Shown piece after piece: positions 14,825-23,304 of a stretch of 25,446 nucleotides of DNA. The stretch is from Gallionella sp. (GTDB taxonomy: Bacteria; Pseudomonadota; Gammaproteobacteria; Burkholderiales; Gallionellaceae): NCBI GenBank assembly GCA_029850565.1, contig JARCRR010000193.1, positions 1 to 25,446 on the forward strand. Reading direction: 5' to 3'. The first letter of the stretch is position 1, and the number at the start of each line of letters is the position of its first letter. The notes beneath the pieces were generated by a model. It was not told the DNA's origin. It searched no databases and saw only the letters and a program-made list of their open reading frames with translations. A program made the position numbers and the translations under genes.

Positions 14825-16311
14825 TATTTTGCTGAGGCGCGGTTGATGAGATATTGCGTGAGCAATGGCACCGGACGACCTGTCGCACCTTTCTCCTTGC
14901 CGGACTTCCATGCGGTACCCGCGATGTCCAAGTGCGCCCAGCGATATTCTTTGGTGAAGCGCGCCAAGAAGCAGGCGGCAGTGATGGTGCCACCTGCGCG
15001 TCCGCCGATGTTTTGCATGTCGGCGAAGTTGCTGTCGAGCAGCGGTTGGTAGTCGTCCCACAGCGGCAGTTGCCATGCGCGGTCGTGCGCTTGTTCACCG
15101 GCAGTGAGCAGTTCTTTCGCGAGTTTCTCCTCGTTGGCGAACAAGCCGTGAGCGACATGGCCCAGCGCGATGACGCAGGCACCGGTGAGGGTGGCGATGT
15201 CGATGACGGTGTCCGGATCGAATTTGGCGGAGTAGGTGAGCGCGTCGCACAGGATGAGGCGGCCTTCGGCATCGGTGTTCAATATCTCGATGGTCTGGCC
15301 GGACATGCTGGTGACGATGTCGCCGGGTTTGGTGGCGATGCCGGAAGGCATGTTCTCGCAAGTGGGGATGACGCCGACCACGTTGAGTTTCAAGCCCATC
15401 TCGGCGATGGCTTGCATGGTGCCGAGCACGCTGGCTGCGCCGCACATGTCATATTTCATCTCGTCCATCTCTGCGCCCGGCTTGAGAGAGATGCCGCCGC
15501 TGTCGAAGGTGATGCCCTTGCCCACCAGCACGATGGGTTTCTGTTTCTTGTCACCACCGCTGTATTCCAAGGTGATCAGCTTGGCGGGCTGTTCGCTGCC
15601 GCGCGTGACGGAGAGGAAGGAACCCATGCCCAACTTCTGCATGTCCTTCTCTTCCAGCACGGTGGTCTTTATCTTCTTGTGCGCTTTGTCCAAGGCCAAA
15701 GCATGTGCCGAGAGATAGGTCGGCGTGCAGATGTTGCCGGGCAAGTTACCTAGGGTCTTGGTGAGCTCCATGCCGTTGGCGATCGCGGCTGTTTGTTCCA
15801 GCGTGGTCTTGAGTTCGGCTATCGGTTTGTCGAGCGTGGCGAAGACGATGTGCTTGAGTGTGGCTGGTTTGGTCGGCTCGCTCTTCAGGCCGTCAGCGCG
15901 GAAGGCTTGCTCGGCAGCGGTGAGTACGGCTTGCTTGATGACCCAGTTGGCGTTCTTGCCGACACCTTCGTCGGTGATATAGAGCGCGGCATCTTTCGCG
16001 GCTGTCGCATTCAGCGCTTTGAACGTTGCGCCAATGATCTCGAGGCTGGTCTTGTTGCTCAACTCGCCGGCCTTGCCCAGGCCGACCAGCAGTACGCGCT
16101 CGGCAGCGATGCCGTTCAATTTATGCAGAAGCAATGTGGAGGCGGCTTTGCCGGTCATGTCACCGCGTGCGATGAAGTCGCTCAATGCATGTTTCGCGGC
16201 TTTGTCCAGTGCTTGTGCGGCTTTGGATAATTTGCCGCCATCGAATACACCAACGACGACACAGCCACTCTTCATCGAGTCCGGGGTACCTTGTTTTATG
16301 CTAAATTCCAC
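14824..16311 (-). CDS. pepA: leucyl aminopeptidase (M17 family)
   Basis: This cytosolic metallo-aminopeptidase removes N-terminal residues (preferring Leu) from peptides. E. coli PepA also binds DNA. The 495 residues match the family. The C-terminal catalytic domain carries the two-metal site K265, D270, D288, D347 and E349, with catalytic K277 and R351. The signature NTDAEGRL is exact at 345-352. The start codon is GTG, fixed by AAGGAG (16323-16318) six bases upstream. It heads the minus-strand operon pepA-holC-ORF-valS and diverges from lptF with only 33 bp between start codons, so the promoters of each lie within or beside the other gene. Confidence 0.97.
   Translation of the reverse strand: MEFSIKQGTPDSMKSGCVVVGVFDGGKLSKAAQALDKAAKHALSDFIARGDMTGKAASTLLLHKLNGIAAERVLLVGLGKAGELSNKTSLEIIGATFKALNATAAKDAALYITDEGVGKNANWVIKQAVLTAAEQAFRADGLKSEPTKPATLKHIVFATLDKPIAELKTTLEQTAAIANGMELTKTLGNLPGNICTPTYLSAHALALDKAHKKIKTTVLEEKDMQKLGMGSFLSVTRGSEQPAKLITLEYSGGDKKQKPIVLVGKGITFDSGGISLKPGAEMDEMKYDMCGAASVLGTMQAIAEMGLKLNVVGVIPTCENMPSGIATKPGDIVTSMSGQTIEILNTDAEGRLILCDALTYSAKFDPDTVIDIATLTGACVIALGHVAHGLFANEEKLAKELLTAGEQAHDRAWQLPLWDDYQPLLDSNFADMQNIGGRAGGTITAACFLARFTKEYRWAHLDIAGTAWKSGKEKGATGRPVPLLTQYLINRASAK
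16299..16307 (+). promoter_or_regulatory. possible extended -10 element for lptF
   Basis: TGC followed by TAAATT (16302-16307) forms an extended -10 without a clear -35. A start near 16314 would leave about 31 nt before the lptF ATG. It lies within the first codons of the divergent pepA gene. Weak evidence. Confidence 0.3.
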
Positions 16312-16317
16312 GCGCAG

Positions 16318-16323
16318 CTCCTT
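16318..16323 (-). promoter_or_regulatory. ribosome binding site deciding the GTG start of pepA
   Basis: AAGGAG on the minus strand, six bases before GTG at 16311; no in-frame ATG is better placed. Confidence 0.85.
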
Positions 16324-16344
16324 ATATCCAACGATTTACTTTCA

Positions 16345-17487
16345 ATGGCCGATTATCCGCAATCTCAAGGCATAAAGTCAAAGAAGCGATCGCCCCGAAA
16401 AGTACGGGGCATCTTCTATTGGGCGCTGGTGCGTGAATTTGCGGGTACGGGCCTGCTGATCTTCTCCATCCTGTTGGGCATCGTGGTGTTCACCCAGTTG
16501 ATCAAGTTGCTGGGCGAATCGGTGAGCGGTGCGTTGGCGGTGGACGGCGTCTTGGTCATGTTGGGCTTCAGTGCTTTGAACTTCTTGCCGGTGCTGCTTG
16601 CCATCAGTTTATTCCTTTCCGTATTGATCACATTGACGCGCATCTATCGCGACAGCGAGATGGTGGTGTGGTTCTCCTCGGGCGTCGGCCTCACACGTTT
16701 TATCCGCCCCGTAATGGCTTACGCGATTCCTGTAGTGTTGGTGATCGCGCTGCTCAGCTTGGTATTGTCCCCATGGGCATGGTCGATGGCGGATGAGTTC
16801 AAACGCAGGTTGAACAGTCGCGATGATGTGTCATCGGCAGCGCCGGGGGTGTTCCGCGAATCCAAGCAGGCAGACCGCGTGTTCTTTCTGGAGGAGGTCG
16901 ACACTGAGAAGAAGCGTGTGGCGAACATCTTCGTGCAGTCGGTGCAGAACGGTAAAGACGGCACCATGGTGGCGAAAGAAGGCTTTCAAGAGATCGCCGC
17001 CAACGGCGACCGTTTCTTGGTGTTGCTGAACGGTACGCGTTACGAGGGGATACCCGGGCAAGCCGATTTCAAGATCGCCGAGTTCGAGCGCTATTCCATC
17101 CGCATCGAGCCGGTGGATATGCCGCAGGAGACGCGCAATCGCAGGGCGTATTCCACGCTTTACCTGATGCAGAATCCCGATCCGATGAATCAAGCTCAGT
17201 TGGTGGAGCGCATCAGCCTGCCGTTGGGTGCGTTCATGCTGGCATTGTTGGCGATACCGTTGAGTTATGTGAATCCGCGTGCAGGTCGATCACTTAATCT
17301 GATCAGTGCGATCGTGATCTATATGTTCTATAACAATATGTCGACCATCGCTATTTCATGGGTGGCAAGGGAGAAAACCAGCATGATGGCGGGGTTGTGG
17401 GGCATACATCTGGTGTTGCTGGCGGTAACGGTGGTGTACTTCTATCACCGTAGCTCACCCTTCTCATGGCAACGGTGGCGCCGATGA
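16345..17487 (+). CDS. lptF: LPS export ABC transporter permease LptF
   Basis: LptF is one of two inner-membrane permeases of the LptB2FG complex that extracts lipopolysaccharide for transport to the outer membrane. The 380 residues have the family topology. Three hydrophobic segments occupy the N-terminal 150 residues (FAGTGLLIFSILLGIVVF; ALNFLPVLLAISLFLSVL; PVVLVIALLSLVL). A periplasmic beta-jellyroll domain follows (about 155-280), and then three C-terminal membrane segments. The ATG at 16345 is chosen because an earlier frame start would overlap pepA's start region; its Shine-Dalgarno sequence is weak. The N-terminal 20 residues or so (SKKRSPRKVRG) are basic and somewhat longer than in E. 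coli LptF. The gene overlaps lptG by 4 bp. Confidence 0.95.
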   Translation: MADYPQSQGIKSKKRSPRKVRGIFYWALVREFAGTGLLIFSILLGIVVFTQLIKLLGESVSGALAVDGVLVMLGFSALNFLPVLLAISLFLSVLITLTRIYRDSEMVVWFSSGVGLTRFIRPVMAYAIPVVLVIALLSLVLSPWAWSMADEFKRRLNSRDDVSSAAPGVFRESKQADRVFFLEEVDTEKKRVANIFVQSVQNGKDGTMVAKEGFQEIAANGDRFLVLLNGTRYEGIPGQADFKIAEFERYSIRIEPVDMPQETRNRRAYSTLYLMQNPDPMNQAQLVERISLPLGAFMLALLAIPLSYVNPRAGRSLNLISAIVIYMFYNNMSTIAISWVAREKTSMMAGLWGIHLVLLAVTVVYFYHRSSPFSWQRWRR

Positions 17488-18560
17488 ACTTGCTGACGCG
17501 CTATTTGGCCAAAGAGATATATCTGAGCGTGCTCATGGTGTTCGCGGCCTTGCTCATGTTGTTTGAGCTGTTGGATCTGATCAATCAGATGAACGAGATG
17601 GGGGATACCGGCTATCACATGGGTTATGTGTTGCTGTTCGTGCTGTTGACCGCCCCCAATCACGTCTACGAATTGTTTCCGGTGGCGGTCTTGATAGGTA
17701 CCATCTTCGCCTTGGTGCAGATGGCGGCCAACTCGGAACTCACCGTCTATCGCGCATCCGGCGTATCTTTGAAACAGATGATCAACGCCTTGTTGCGCAT
17801 CGGGTTGCCGTTCATGGTGGCTTGTTTCGTGGTCGGGGAGTTCATCGCGCCACCGAGCCAGCATCTGGCCCAGCAGATCAAGTTAAAAGCCAAGAACACA
17901 AATGTCAGTTTGAGCGAGTTCCGTTCCGGAGTGTGGGTGAAAGACGAGGGTAGTTTCGTCAATGTGAAGAACGTGTTGCCAGATACCACGTTGTTGGGAG
18001 TCAGTATCTATCAGTTCGATGAGCGCTACCACTTGCGTAGCATCACCGCGGCGGATCGTGCGTCCTATCAGCGCGGACAAAGCTGGGAATTGTCGGGAGT
18101 GAGGCAGACGAAGTTCAGCGAGACAGGGGCAAGGGTGAATCAGTTGGGAACGATGGAGTGGCGCTCATCCTTAAGCCCGAACATCTTTACCGTGTTGTTG
18201 ATCGAGCCGGAGCAGATGTCTGCTTGGAGCCTATATCAATACATACGCCATCTTGATGACAACAAACAAAAGACGGCGCGCTATGAGATCGCCATGTGGA
18301 ACAAGCTGGCCTATCCATTTGCCGTTTTGGTGATGATGATGTTGGCTTTACCTTTCTCTTCCTACCACCGGCGCGAGGGGGGGGTCAGCAGCAAGATATT
18401 CCTGGGCGTGGTGCTGGGATTGGGGTTCCATTTCTCAGGCAAGTTGTTCGCCAATCTGGGGGCGCTCAAAGAATGGTGGCCTGTGTTCAGCGCTACTGCG
18501 ATGATCTGGTTGTTCCTCGGATTGGCGCTGACGATGTTGTGGCGAACCGAGCGCCGCTAG
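17484..18560 (+). CDS. lptG: LPS export ABC transporter permease LptG
   Basis: LptG is the partner of LptF in the LPS extractor. The 358-residue product has N-terminal membrane segments (VLMVFAALLMLFELLDLI; MGYVLLFVLLTAP; LFPVAVLIGTIFALV), a periplasmic domain (about 125-265) and three C-terminal membrane segments. The NSELTVYRASGVSL segment is characteristic of the family's coupling region. ATG 17484 overlaps the lptF stop (ATGA). An alternative start at 17466 would add MATVAP but is less likely. A run of eight G (18377-18384) lies in the C-terminal part. The gene ends 14 bp from the converging DUF3106 gene, with no terminator visible between them. Confidence 0.95.
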   Translation: MNLLTRYLAKEIYLSVLMVFAALLMLFELLDLINQMNEMGDTGYHMGYVLLFVLLTAPNHVYELFPVAVLIGTIFALVQMAANSELTVYRASGVSLKQMINALLRIGLPFMVACFVVGEFIAPPSQHLAQQIKLKAKNTNVSLSEFRSGVWVKDEGSFVNVKNVLPDTTLLGVSIYQFDERYHLRSITAADRASYQRGQSWELSGVRQTKFSETGARVNQLGTMEWRSSLSPNIFTVLLIEPEQMSAWSLYQYIRHLDDNKQKTARYEIAMWNKLAYPFAVLVMMMLALPFSSYHRREGGVSSKIFLGVVLGLGFHFSGKLFANLGALKEWWPVFSATAMIWLFLGLALTMLWRTERR

Positions 18561-18574
18561 CAAGGCGTCCAGTC

Positions 18575-18964
18575 CTATCGAGTGGATGCCGGCTGCACGC
18601 CGCTTGCTGCTGAATTCGCTTGTTGTTCACGCACCATCTGCTTGACGGCTTCGCGCTTTTCCTCGGGGACCTTGCTGAAGGCGGTGAATTTCTCTCTGGC
18701 GCGGTGGCGCTGCTCGGTCGTCAATTTCCCCCAGGCCTCAAGTTGTTCGTGTAGACGCTGTTGTTTCTCCAGACTTAGTTTCGAATATCCTTTTGCGATG
18801 CCGATGAAACTGCGCTGTTCTTTCTCGGGCAGAGTGCCCCACGTTGCGGCAAGCGGGGCGAGCACGCGCTGTTGATCTGCGCTCAGTCCGCTCCATGGCT
18901 CTGCAAGAGTCGAAAGTGGCACCAGCAGCGAAGCGGCGAAGAGTAGTTTCAGGTAGCACGACAT
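18575..18964 (-). CDS. DUF3106 domain exported protein
   Basis: The 129-residue protein has a signal peptide (residues 1 to about 22, ending STLA before EPW). The mature part is helical and rich in Gln, Lys, Glu and Arg, with repeating W-x-x-L and P-E-x-x-R/Q units typical of DUF3106 (TWGTLPEKEQRSF, AWGKLTTEQRHR, AFSKVPEEKREA). The ATG at 18964 is chosen because GAGGA lies 7 bases upstream; a TTG six bases earlier is less likely. It is the last gene of the sigma factor-DUF3619-DUF3106 series, 24 bp after DUF3619. By context and charge pattern it could be an envelope-stress sensor or periplasmic partner (inference); its function is not known. Confidence 0.85.
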   Translation of the reverse strand: MSCYLKLLFAASLLVPLSTLAEPWSGLSADQQRVLAPLAATWGTLPEKEQRSFIGIAKGYSKLSLEKQQRLHEQLEAWGKLTTEQRHRAREKFTAFSKVPEEKREAVKQMVREQQANSAASGVQPASTR

Positions 18965-18988
18965 CGGCAATTCCTCGGATATCTATAA

Positions 18989-19336
18989 TCAATCAACGTA
19001 CATGTGGACGGGCAGGTCATCCGTCAGGATGGCGATGTCGAGTTCGCTATGGTCGTGTTCGGAGACGTTCTTCCAATAGCCGACACCGCCGATCAGCACG
19101 ACTACCAGCAAAGCCGCGAGTCCCCAATGGAGCGTCCTGTGCTGGTGTGATGAGTGATGGCCGATGAGCCCGTGTTGGCTCAACCAAGCATGTACCGGCG
19201 TTTGTTGTGTGATCTGCTGATGTTGCAGCGCTGCACGTCGAGCGCTCTGCAATCTGTCCAAGGTCTCGATGCTCAAATCGGCGGTCGAGCGATTTAGCAG
19301 ATGCTTGAAGTCTTCGGTATTCAGTTTGATTCCCAT
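18989..19336 (-). CDS. DUF3619 family single-pass membrane protein (possible anti-sigma factor)
   Basis: The 115-residue protein has a cytoplasmic N-terminal helical half (FKHLLNRSTADLSIETLDRLQSAR), one membrane segment (about 71-87, WGLAALLVVVLIGGVGYW) and a short acidic periplasmic tail ending DIAILTDDLPVHMYVD, the conserved end of DUF3619. It overlaps the end of the sigma factor gene by 16 bp. That coupling, together with the sigma-membrane protein-exported protein order, is the usual arrangement of a sigma/anti-sigma pair; an anti-sigma role is inference. The start is ATG 19336. Confidence 0.85.
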   Translation of the reverse strand: MGIKLNTEDFKHLLNRSTADLSIETLDRLQSARRAALQHQQITQQTPVHAWLSQHGLIGHHSSHQHRTLHWGLAALLVVVLIGGVGYWKNVSEHDHSELDIAILTDDLPVHMYVD

Positions 19337-19902
19337 GATAGGTCTATTCCTTTCTGCCTGAGTATCTCGGCAAGTGCGTGTGTCGCTCTTGAGCAATGGG
19401 TTTTGACGCTTCCCTCGGAACACCCCATCGCCACCGCAGTCTCTGCTGTATCCAGCCCGTCCCAATAACGCAACAGGAAGGCTTCCCGTTGACGGGCGGG
19501 CAGGCGCATCAATGCGGATTCGATGGTCGTCAATAGTTGGCTTTGTTGCAATCCGGCATCGGGTTGCAAAGTATGGCTGGGACTCGCGTCATCCTCCAGC
19601 ACATCGAGCGGGTCGAACTCTTCGTCGGCGTGTTGCGGGGTGAATGACGAGAACAGCGAGAACCAGGAGGAGCGCACCTTCTGCCTGCGGAAGTGGTCCA
19701 GTATGGTGTTCTGCAGGATGCGATGGAACAGCATCGGGAACTCGTCCGCAGGCTTGTCTCCATATCTTTCCGCGAGTTTCAGCATGGCGTCTTGCACGAT
19801 GTCCAGCGCAGCATGCTCGTCGCGCACGGCGAACATCGCGTGTTTATAGGCACGGCGTTCTACGCTGGCGAGGAAATCTGATAGCTGTTCACGGGTGGAC
19901 AA
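19321..19902 (-). CDS. ECF-like RNA polymerase sigma factor
   Basis: The predicted alternative sigma factor has 193 residues. Region 2 is near residues 18-75 (DEHAALDIVQDAMLKLAERY with FHRILQNTILDHFRR). Region 4 is near 123-182 (LPARQREAFLLRYWDGLDTAETAVAMGCSEGSVKTHCSRATHAL), a clear helix-turn-helix. Codon 1 is inferred to be TTG at 19902: AAGGAG lies 7 bases upstream, and the extended -10 element at 19934-19926 would make any earlier start lie outside the transcript. It overlaps the DUF3619 gene by 16 bp and diverges from ilvB. The target regulon is unknown. Confidence 0.92.
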   Translation of the reverse strand: MSTREQLSDFLASVERRAYKHAMFAVRDEHAALDIVQDAMLKLAERYGDKPADEFPMLFHRILQNTILDHFRRQKVRSSWFSLFSSFTPQHADEEFDPLDVLEDDASPSHTLQPDAGLQQSQLLTTIESALMRLPARQREAFLLRYWDGLDTAETAVAMGCSEGSVKTHCSRATHALAEILRQKGIDLSWESN

Positions 19903-19909
19903 GACGGGT

Positions 19910-19915
19910 CTCCTT
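19910..19915 (-). promoter_or_regulatory. ribosome binding site deciding a TTG start
   Basis: AAGGAG on the minus strand, 7 bases before TTG at 19902; no in-frame ATG lies nearby. Confidence 0.7.
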
Positions 19916-19925
19916 GGGGCGGCGC

Positions 19926-19934
19926 ATGATAGCA
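19926..19934 (-). promoter_or_regulatory. extended -10 promoter for the sigma factor operon
   Basis: TGC plus TATCAT on the minus strand matches the extended -10 with five of six bases; no good -35 at normal spacing. The predicted start near 19919 leaves a short leader carrying the AAGGAG. Confidence 0.45.
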
Positions 19935-19982
19935 AATTCCTGTAGAGACAAGGGTTTTCGGCGATTTTGAGCTTGATTGGGG

Positions 19983-20011
19983 TTGACCAAAACGCCGCCA
20001 GCCTTTATCTT
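19983..20011 (+). promoter_or_regulatory. sigma70 promoter of ilvB-ilvN-ilvC
   Basis: TTGACC (19983-19988) and TATCTT (20006-20011) are separated by exactly 17 bp. Transcription would start near 20018, which excludes translation starts upstream and supports the ilvB ATG at 20051. The 33-nt leader is too short for an attenuator. Confidence 0.65.
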
Positions 20012-20050
20012 GCGCGGTCTTTAATCGAAGCAATTCACAGGTTTTGGCTC

Positions 20051-21757
20051 ATGGAACTGACTGGCGCAGAAATAACCATCAAATGTTTGCAGGAGGAGGG
20101 TGTCGAGTACGTCTTCGGCTATCCCGGCGGCGCAGTGCTGTTCATCTATGACGCGCTGTTTCAGCAGGATAAGGTGAAGCACGTATTGGTACGTCACGAG
20201 CAGGCTGCAGTGCATGCGGCCGATGGCTATTCGCGTTCCACAGACAAGGTGGGTGTGGCCTTGGTGACTTCAGGCCCCGGTGTGACCAATGCTGTCACCG
20301 GCATCGCCACAGCCTACATGGATTCCATCCCGATGGTGGTGATCAGCGGTCAAGTGCCGACCAGCTATATCGGCGAAGATGCCTTCCAGGAAGTGGATGC
20401 GGTCGGCATCACGCGTCCCTGTGTCAAACACAATTTTCTGGTCAAAGATGTCAAAGACCTCGCGTCTACGCTGAAGAAGGCGTTCTATCTGGCGAAGTCG
20501 GGACGTCCGGGTCCTGTGCTCGTGGATATTCCCAAGGATGTCTCTAATACCAAGACCGAGTTCGTCTATCCGGAGAGCGTCAGCATCCGTTCCTACAATC
20601 CGCAGACTCATGGTGACATGGGGCAGATCAAAACGGCAGCAAAGATGTTGCTGGAAGCCAAACGTCCCATGGTGTATGCCGGCGGCGGCGTGGTGCTTTC
20701 GGACGCATCCAAGCAATTGACCGAGTTGGTGCAAAAGATGGGCTTCCCCATCACCAATACTTTGATGGGGCTGGGCGGTTATCCTGCGACCGATAGGCAG
20801 TGCCTCGGCATGCTCGGCATGCACGGCACCTACGAAGCCAACTTGGCGATGCAGGACTGCGACGTATTGCTGGCCGTGGGTGCGCGTTTCGACGATCGCG
20901 TGGTCGGTAACGTAAAGCATTTCAACTCGGTGCCGCGCAAGATCATTCATATCGACATCGATCCGGCCACCATCGCCAAGCGCGTCAAAGTGGATGTGCC
21001 TATCGTCGGTGATGTGAAGCAAGTGCTGACCGATCTATTGGCAGTGCTGAATGCCAGCAAACAGAAGCCGGATGCGGCCCACCTTAAGACTTGGTGGCAA
21101 CAGATCGATACGTGGCGTAGCCGCAAATCACTGACATACAAGAACTCGGACGAGTTGATCAAGCCGCAGTTCGTCATCGAGAAGCTGTACGAGATCACCC
21201 GTGGCGAGGCATTCATCACCTCTGATGTAGGCCAACACCAGATGTGGGCCGCGCAATACTACAAGTTCAATCAACCGCGCCGCTGGATCAATTCGGGTGG
21301 TTTGGGCACGATGGGTTTTGGTCTGCCCGCAGCGATGGGGGTGCAACTGGCGCATCCGGGAGAGACCGTGGCTTGCATCACGGGGGAGGGCAGTATCCAG
21401 ATGAACATCCAGGAACTCTCCACCTGCAAGCAATACAACATCCCGGTCAAGATCATCGCGCTGAACAACCGCTATCTGGGCATGGTGCGTCAGTGGCAGG
21501 AATTCTTCCACGGCAACCGTTATTCACATTCCTACATGGATGCCTTGCCTGATTTTGTGAAGTTGGCTGAGGCTTATGGTCATGTGGGTATCCGCGTGGA
21601 CAGGCCGTCCGATGTCGAAGGAGCTTTGAAAGAAGCCTTCGCGCGCAAGGACGATCTGGTGTTCCTCGATTTCCGTACCGACCCGACCGAGAACGTCTAC
21701 CCCATGGTTCCCGGCGGCAAGGGCTTGTCGGAAGTGATTCTGGCGGAGGATCTGTAA
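20051..21757 (+). CDS. ilvB: acetolactate synthase large subunit
   Basis: This ThDP-dependent enzyme makes 2-acetolactate from two pyruvates (or acetohydroxybutyrate) in Ile/Val/Leu synthesis. From ATG 20051 it has 568 residues (ilvI-sized). The catalytic Glu is E50 in RHEQAA. The pyrimidine and FAD-domain segments are typical, and the ThDP site has GEGS (445-448) followed by NN (LNNRYLG). The usual motif begins GDG; Glu446 replaces Asp, a variant I believe is common in betaproteobacterial homologues. The frame is open back to 19967, but the promoter at 19983-20011 and the family N-terminus (MELTGAEI) support 20051. ilvN follows with a 1-bp overlap. Confidence 0.96.
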   Translation: MELTGAEITIKCLQEEGVEYVFGYPGGAVLFIYDALFQQDKVKHVLVRHEQAAVHAADGYSRSTDKVGVALVTSGPGVTNAVTGIATAYMDSIPMVVISGQVPTSYIGEDAFQEVDAVGITRPCVKHNFLVKDVKDLASTLKKAFYLAKSGRPGPVLVDIPKDVSNTKTEFVYPESVSIRSYNPQTHGDMGQIKTAAKMLLEAKRPMVYAGGGVVLSDASKQLTELVQKMGFPITNTLMGLGGYPATDRQCLGMLGMHGTYEANLAMQDCDVLLAVGARFDDRVVGNVKHFNSVPRKIIHIDIDPATIAKRVKVDVPIVGDVKQVLTDLLAVLNASKQKPDAAHLKTWWQQIDTWRSRKSLTYKNSDELIKPQFVIEKLYEITRGEAFITSDVGQHQMWAAQYYKFNQPRRWINSGGLGTMGFGLPAAMGVQLAHPGETVACITGEGSIQMNIQELSTCKQYNIPVKIIALNNRYLGMVRQWQEFFHGNRYSHSYMDALPDFVKLAEAYGHVGIRVDRPSDVEGALKEAFARKDDLVFLDFRTDPTENVYPMVPGGKGLSEVILAEDL

Positions 21758-22248
21758 TGAGACACATCATCTCTTTGCTGATGGAAAACGAGGCAGGTGC
21801 GTTGTCGCGCGTCGCCGGGTTGTTCTCTGCTCGCGGCTACAACATCGAATCATTGACCGTGGCGCCGACCGAAGATCTGACCATGTCGCGCATGACCATC
21901 GTCACGCGTGGTTCGGACGAGATCATCGAGCAGATCAAGAAGCAGCTCAATAAACTGGTGGATGTCGTCGCGGTGATGGATCTGACCGATGGCGACCATC
22001 TGGAACGCGAATTGATGCTGTTGAAAGTGAGTGCGGTCGGCGAGGCGCGTGAAGAACTAAAACGCGTCACCGATATCTTCCGTGGTCGCATCATCGATGT
22101 CTCCAGCACCAGTTACACCATCGAGCTGACCGGTACGGGTTCCAAGCTGGATAGCTTCCTGCAAGCCATCGACCATGACCTGATCATCGAGACGGTTCGC
22201 ACCGGCTCTTCCGGTATCGGTCGCGGCGAGCGGGTTTTGAAACTTTAA
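21757..22248 (+). CDS. ilvN: acetolactate synthase small regulatory subunit
   Basis: This subunit activates the large subunit and gives valine feedback control. The 163 residues are the same length as E. coli IlvH. The N-terminal ACT domain is clear (ISLLMENEAGALSRVAGLFSARG, about 5-27, then NIESLTVAPTEDLTMSRMTI). The C-terminal ACT-like domain follows (LMLLKVSAVGEAREEL). The ATG overlaps the ilvB stop (TAATG), giving translational coupling. ilvC begins 39 bp downstream. Confidence 0.96.
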   Translation: MRHIISLLMENEAGALSRVAGLFSARGYNIESLTVAPTEDLTMSRMTIVTRGSDEIIEQIKKQLNKLVDVVAVMDLTDGDHLERELMLLKVSAVGEAREELKRVTDIFRGRIIDVSSTSYTIELTGTGSKLDSFLQAIDHDLIIETVRTGSSGIGRGERVLKL

Positions 22249-22287
22249 CAACGATTTTTACTTACTGATTTTTTCGACGAGGCCAAC

Positions 22288-23304
22288 ATGAAAGTTTATT
22301 ACGACAAAGACGCAGACCTGTCCCTGATCAAGGGCAAACAAGTGACCATCATCGGCTACGGCTCGCAAGGCCACGCCCACGCACAGAACCTGAAAGAGTC
22401 CGGCGTCAACGTGACTGTCGGTCTGCGCAAGAGCGGCGCTTCCTGGAAGAAGGTCGAAGCCGCTGGCATCAAGGTCGCCGAAGTGGCCGATGCCGTGAAG
22501 AACGCCGATGTCGTGATGATGCTGTTGCCCGACGAGAACATCCCCGACGTCTACAACAAAGATGTCGCACCGAACATGAAGGCGGGCGCTGCGTTGGCAT
22601 TCGCGCACGGTTTTAACGTGCATTACAACCAGGTCGTGCCGCGTGCCGATGTGGACGTGATCATGATCGCGCCCAAAGGCCCAGGCCACACCGTGCGTTC
22701 CGAATACCTCAAGGGCGGCGGCGTACCGACACTGATCGCTGTGTATCAAGACAAGAGCGGCAAGGCAAAAGACATCGCTTTGTCCTACGCGGCAGCGAAC
22801 GGCGGCACCAAGGGTGGCGTGATCGAAACCAACTTCCGCGAAGAGACCGAGACCGACCTGTTCGGCGAACAAGCCGTGTTGTGCGGCGGTGCAGTGGAAC
22901 TGGTTAAAGCCGGTTTCGAAACACTGACCGAAGCGGGTTATGCGCCTGAAATGGCTTACTTCGAGTGTCTGCACGAACTGAAGCTGATCGTCGACCTGAT
23001 GTATGAAGGCGGCATCGCCAACATGAACTACTCCATCTCCAACAACGCGGAATACGGCGAATACGTCACCGGTCACCGTGTGATCGCTGACGAAGCGCGC
23101 GCTGCGATGAAGGAATGTCTGAAGAACATCCAGAACGGCTCCTACGCCAAGCAGTTCATCCTGGAAGGCCGCACCAACTATCCGGAAATGACCGCGCGCC
23201 GCCGTTTGAATGCCGAACATCCGATCGAAGTGGTGGGCGGACAGTTGCGCGCCATGATGCCTTGGATCGCCAAGAACAAGCTGGTCGATCAATCCAAGAA
23301 CTAA
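22288..23304 (+). CDS. ilvC: ketol-acid reductoisomerase (NADP+), class I
   Basis: This enzyme converts acetolactate to 2,3-dihydroxyisovalerate in the second common step of Val/Leu/Ile synthesis. The 338 residues fit class I. The N-terminal Rossmann fold has GYGSQGHAHA (from Gly23) and an Arg-Lys-Ser NADPH phosphate-binding loop (47-49). The metal-binding pair D190 and E194 lies in ETDLFGEQ, and the conserved H107 is present. GAGG lies six bases before the ATG. It is the third gene of the ilvBNC operon. No intrinsic terminator is seen after the stop. Confidence 0.98.
   Translation: MKVYYDKDADLSLIKGKQVTIIGYGSQGHAHAQNLKESGVNVTVGLRKSGASWKKVEAAGIKVAEVADAVKNADVVMMLLPDENIPDVYNKDVAPNMKAGAALAFAHGFNVHYNQVVPRADVDVIMIAPKGPGHTVRSEYLKGGGVPTLIAVYQDKSGKAKDIALSYAAANGGTKGGVIETNFREETETDLFGEQAVLCGGAVELVKAGFETLTEAGYAPEMAYFECLHELKLIVDLMYEGGIANMNYSISNNAEYGEYVTGHRVIADEARAAMKECLKNIQNGSYAKQFILEGRTNYPEMTARRRLNAEHPIEVVGGQLRAMMPWIAKNKLVDQSKN

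Noticed and set aside
18377..18384. G8 tract in lptG (and G7 at 10197-10203 in the rhodanese gene) as phase-variable switches
   Set aside because: Both frames are intact. lptG is usually essential, and single tracts of this length are not enough to claim phase variation without population data.
19967..20050. N-terminal extension of ilvB or an ilv leader peptide
   Set aside because: The promoter at 19983-20011 lies inside this stretch, and the 33-nt transcribed leader has neither a run of Ile/Val/Leu codons nor an attenuator hairpin.
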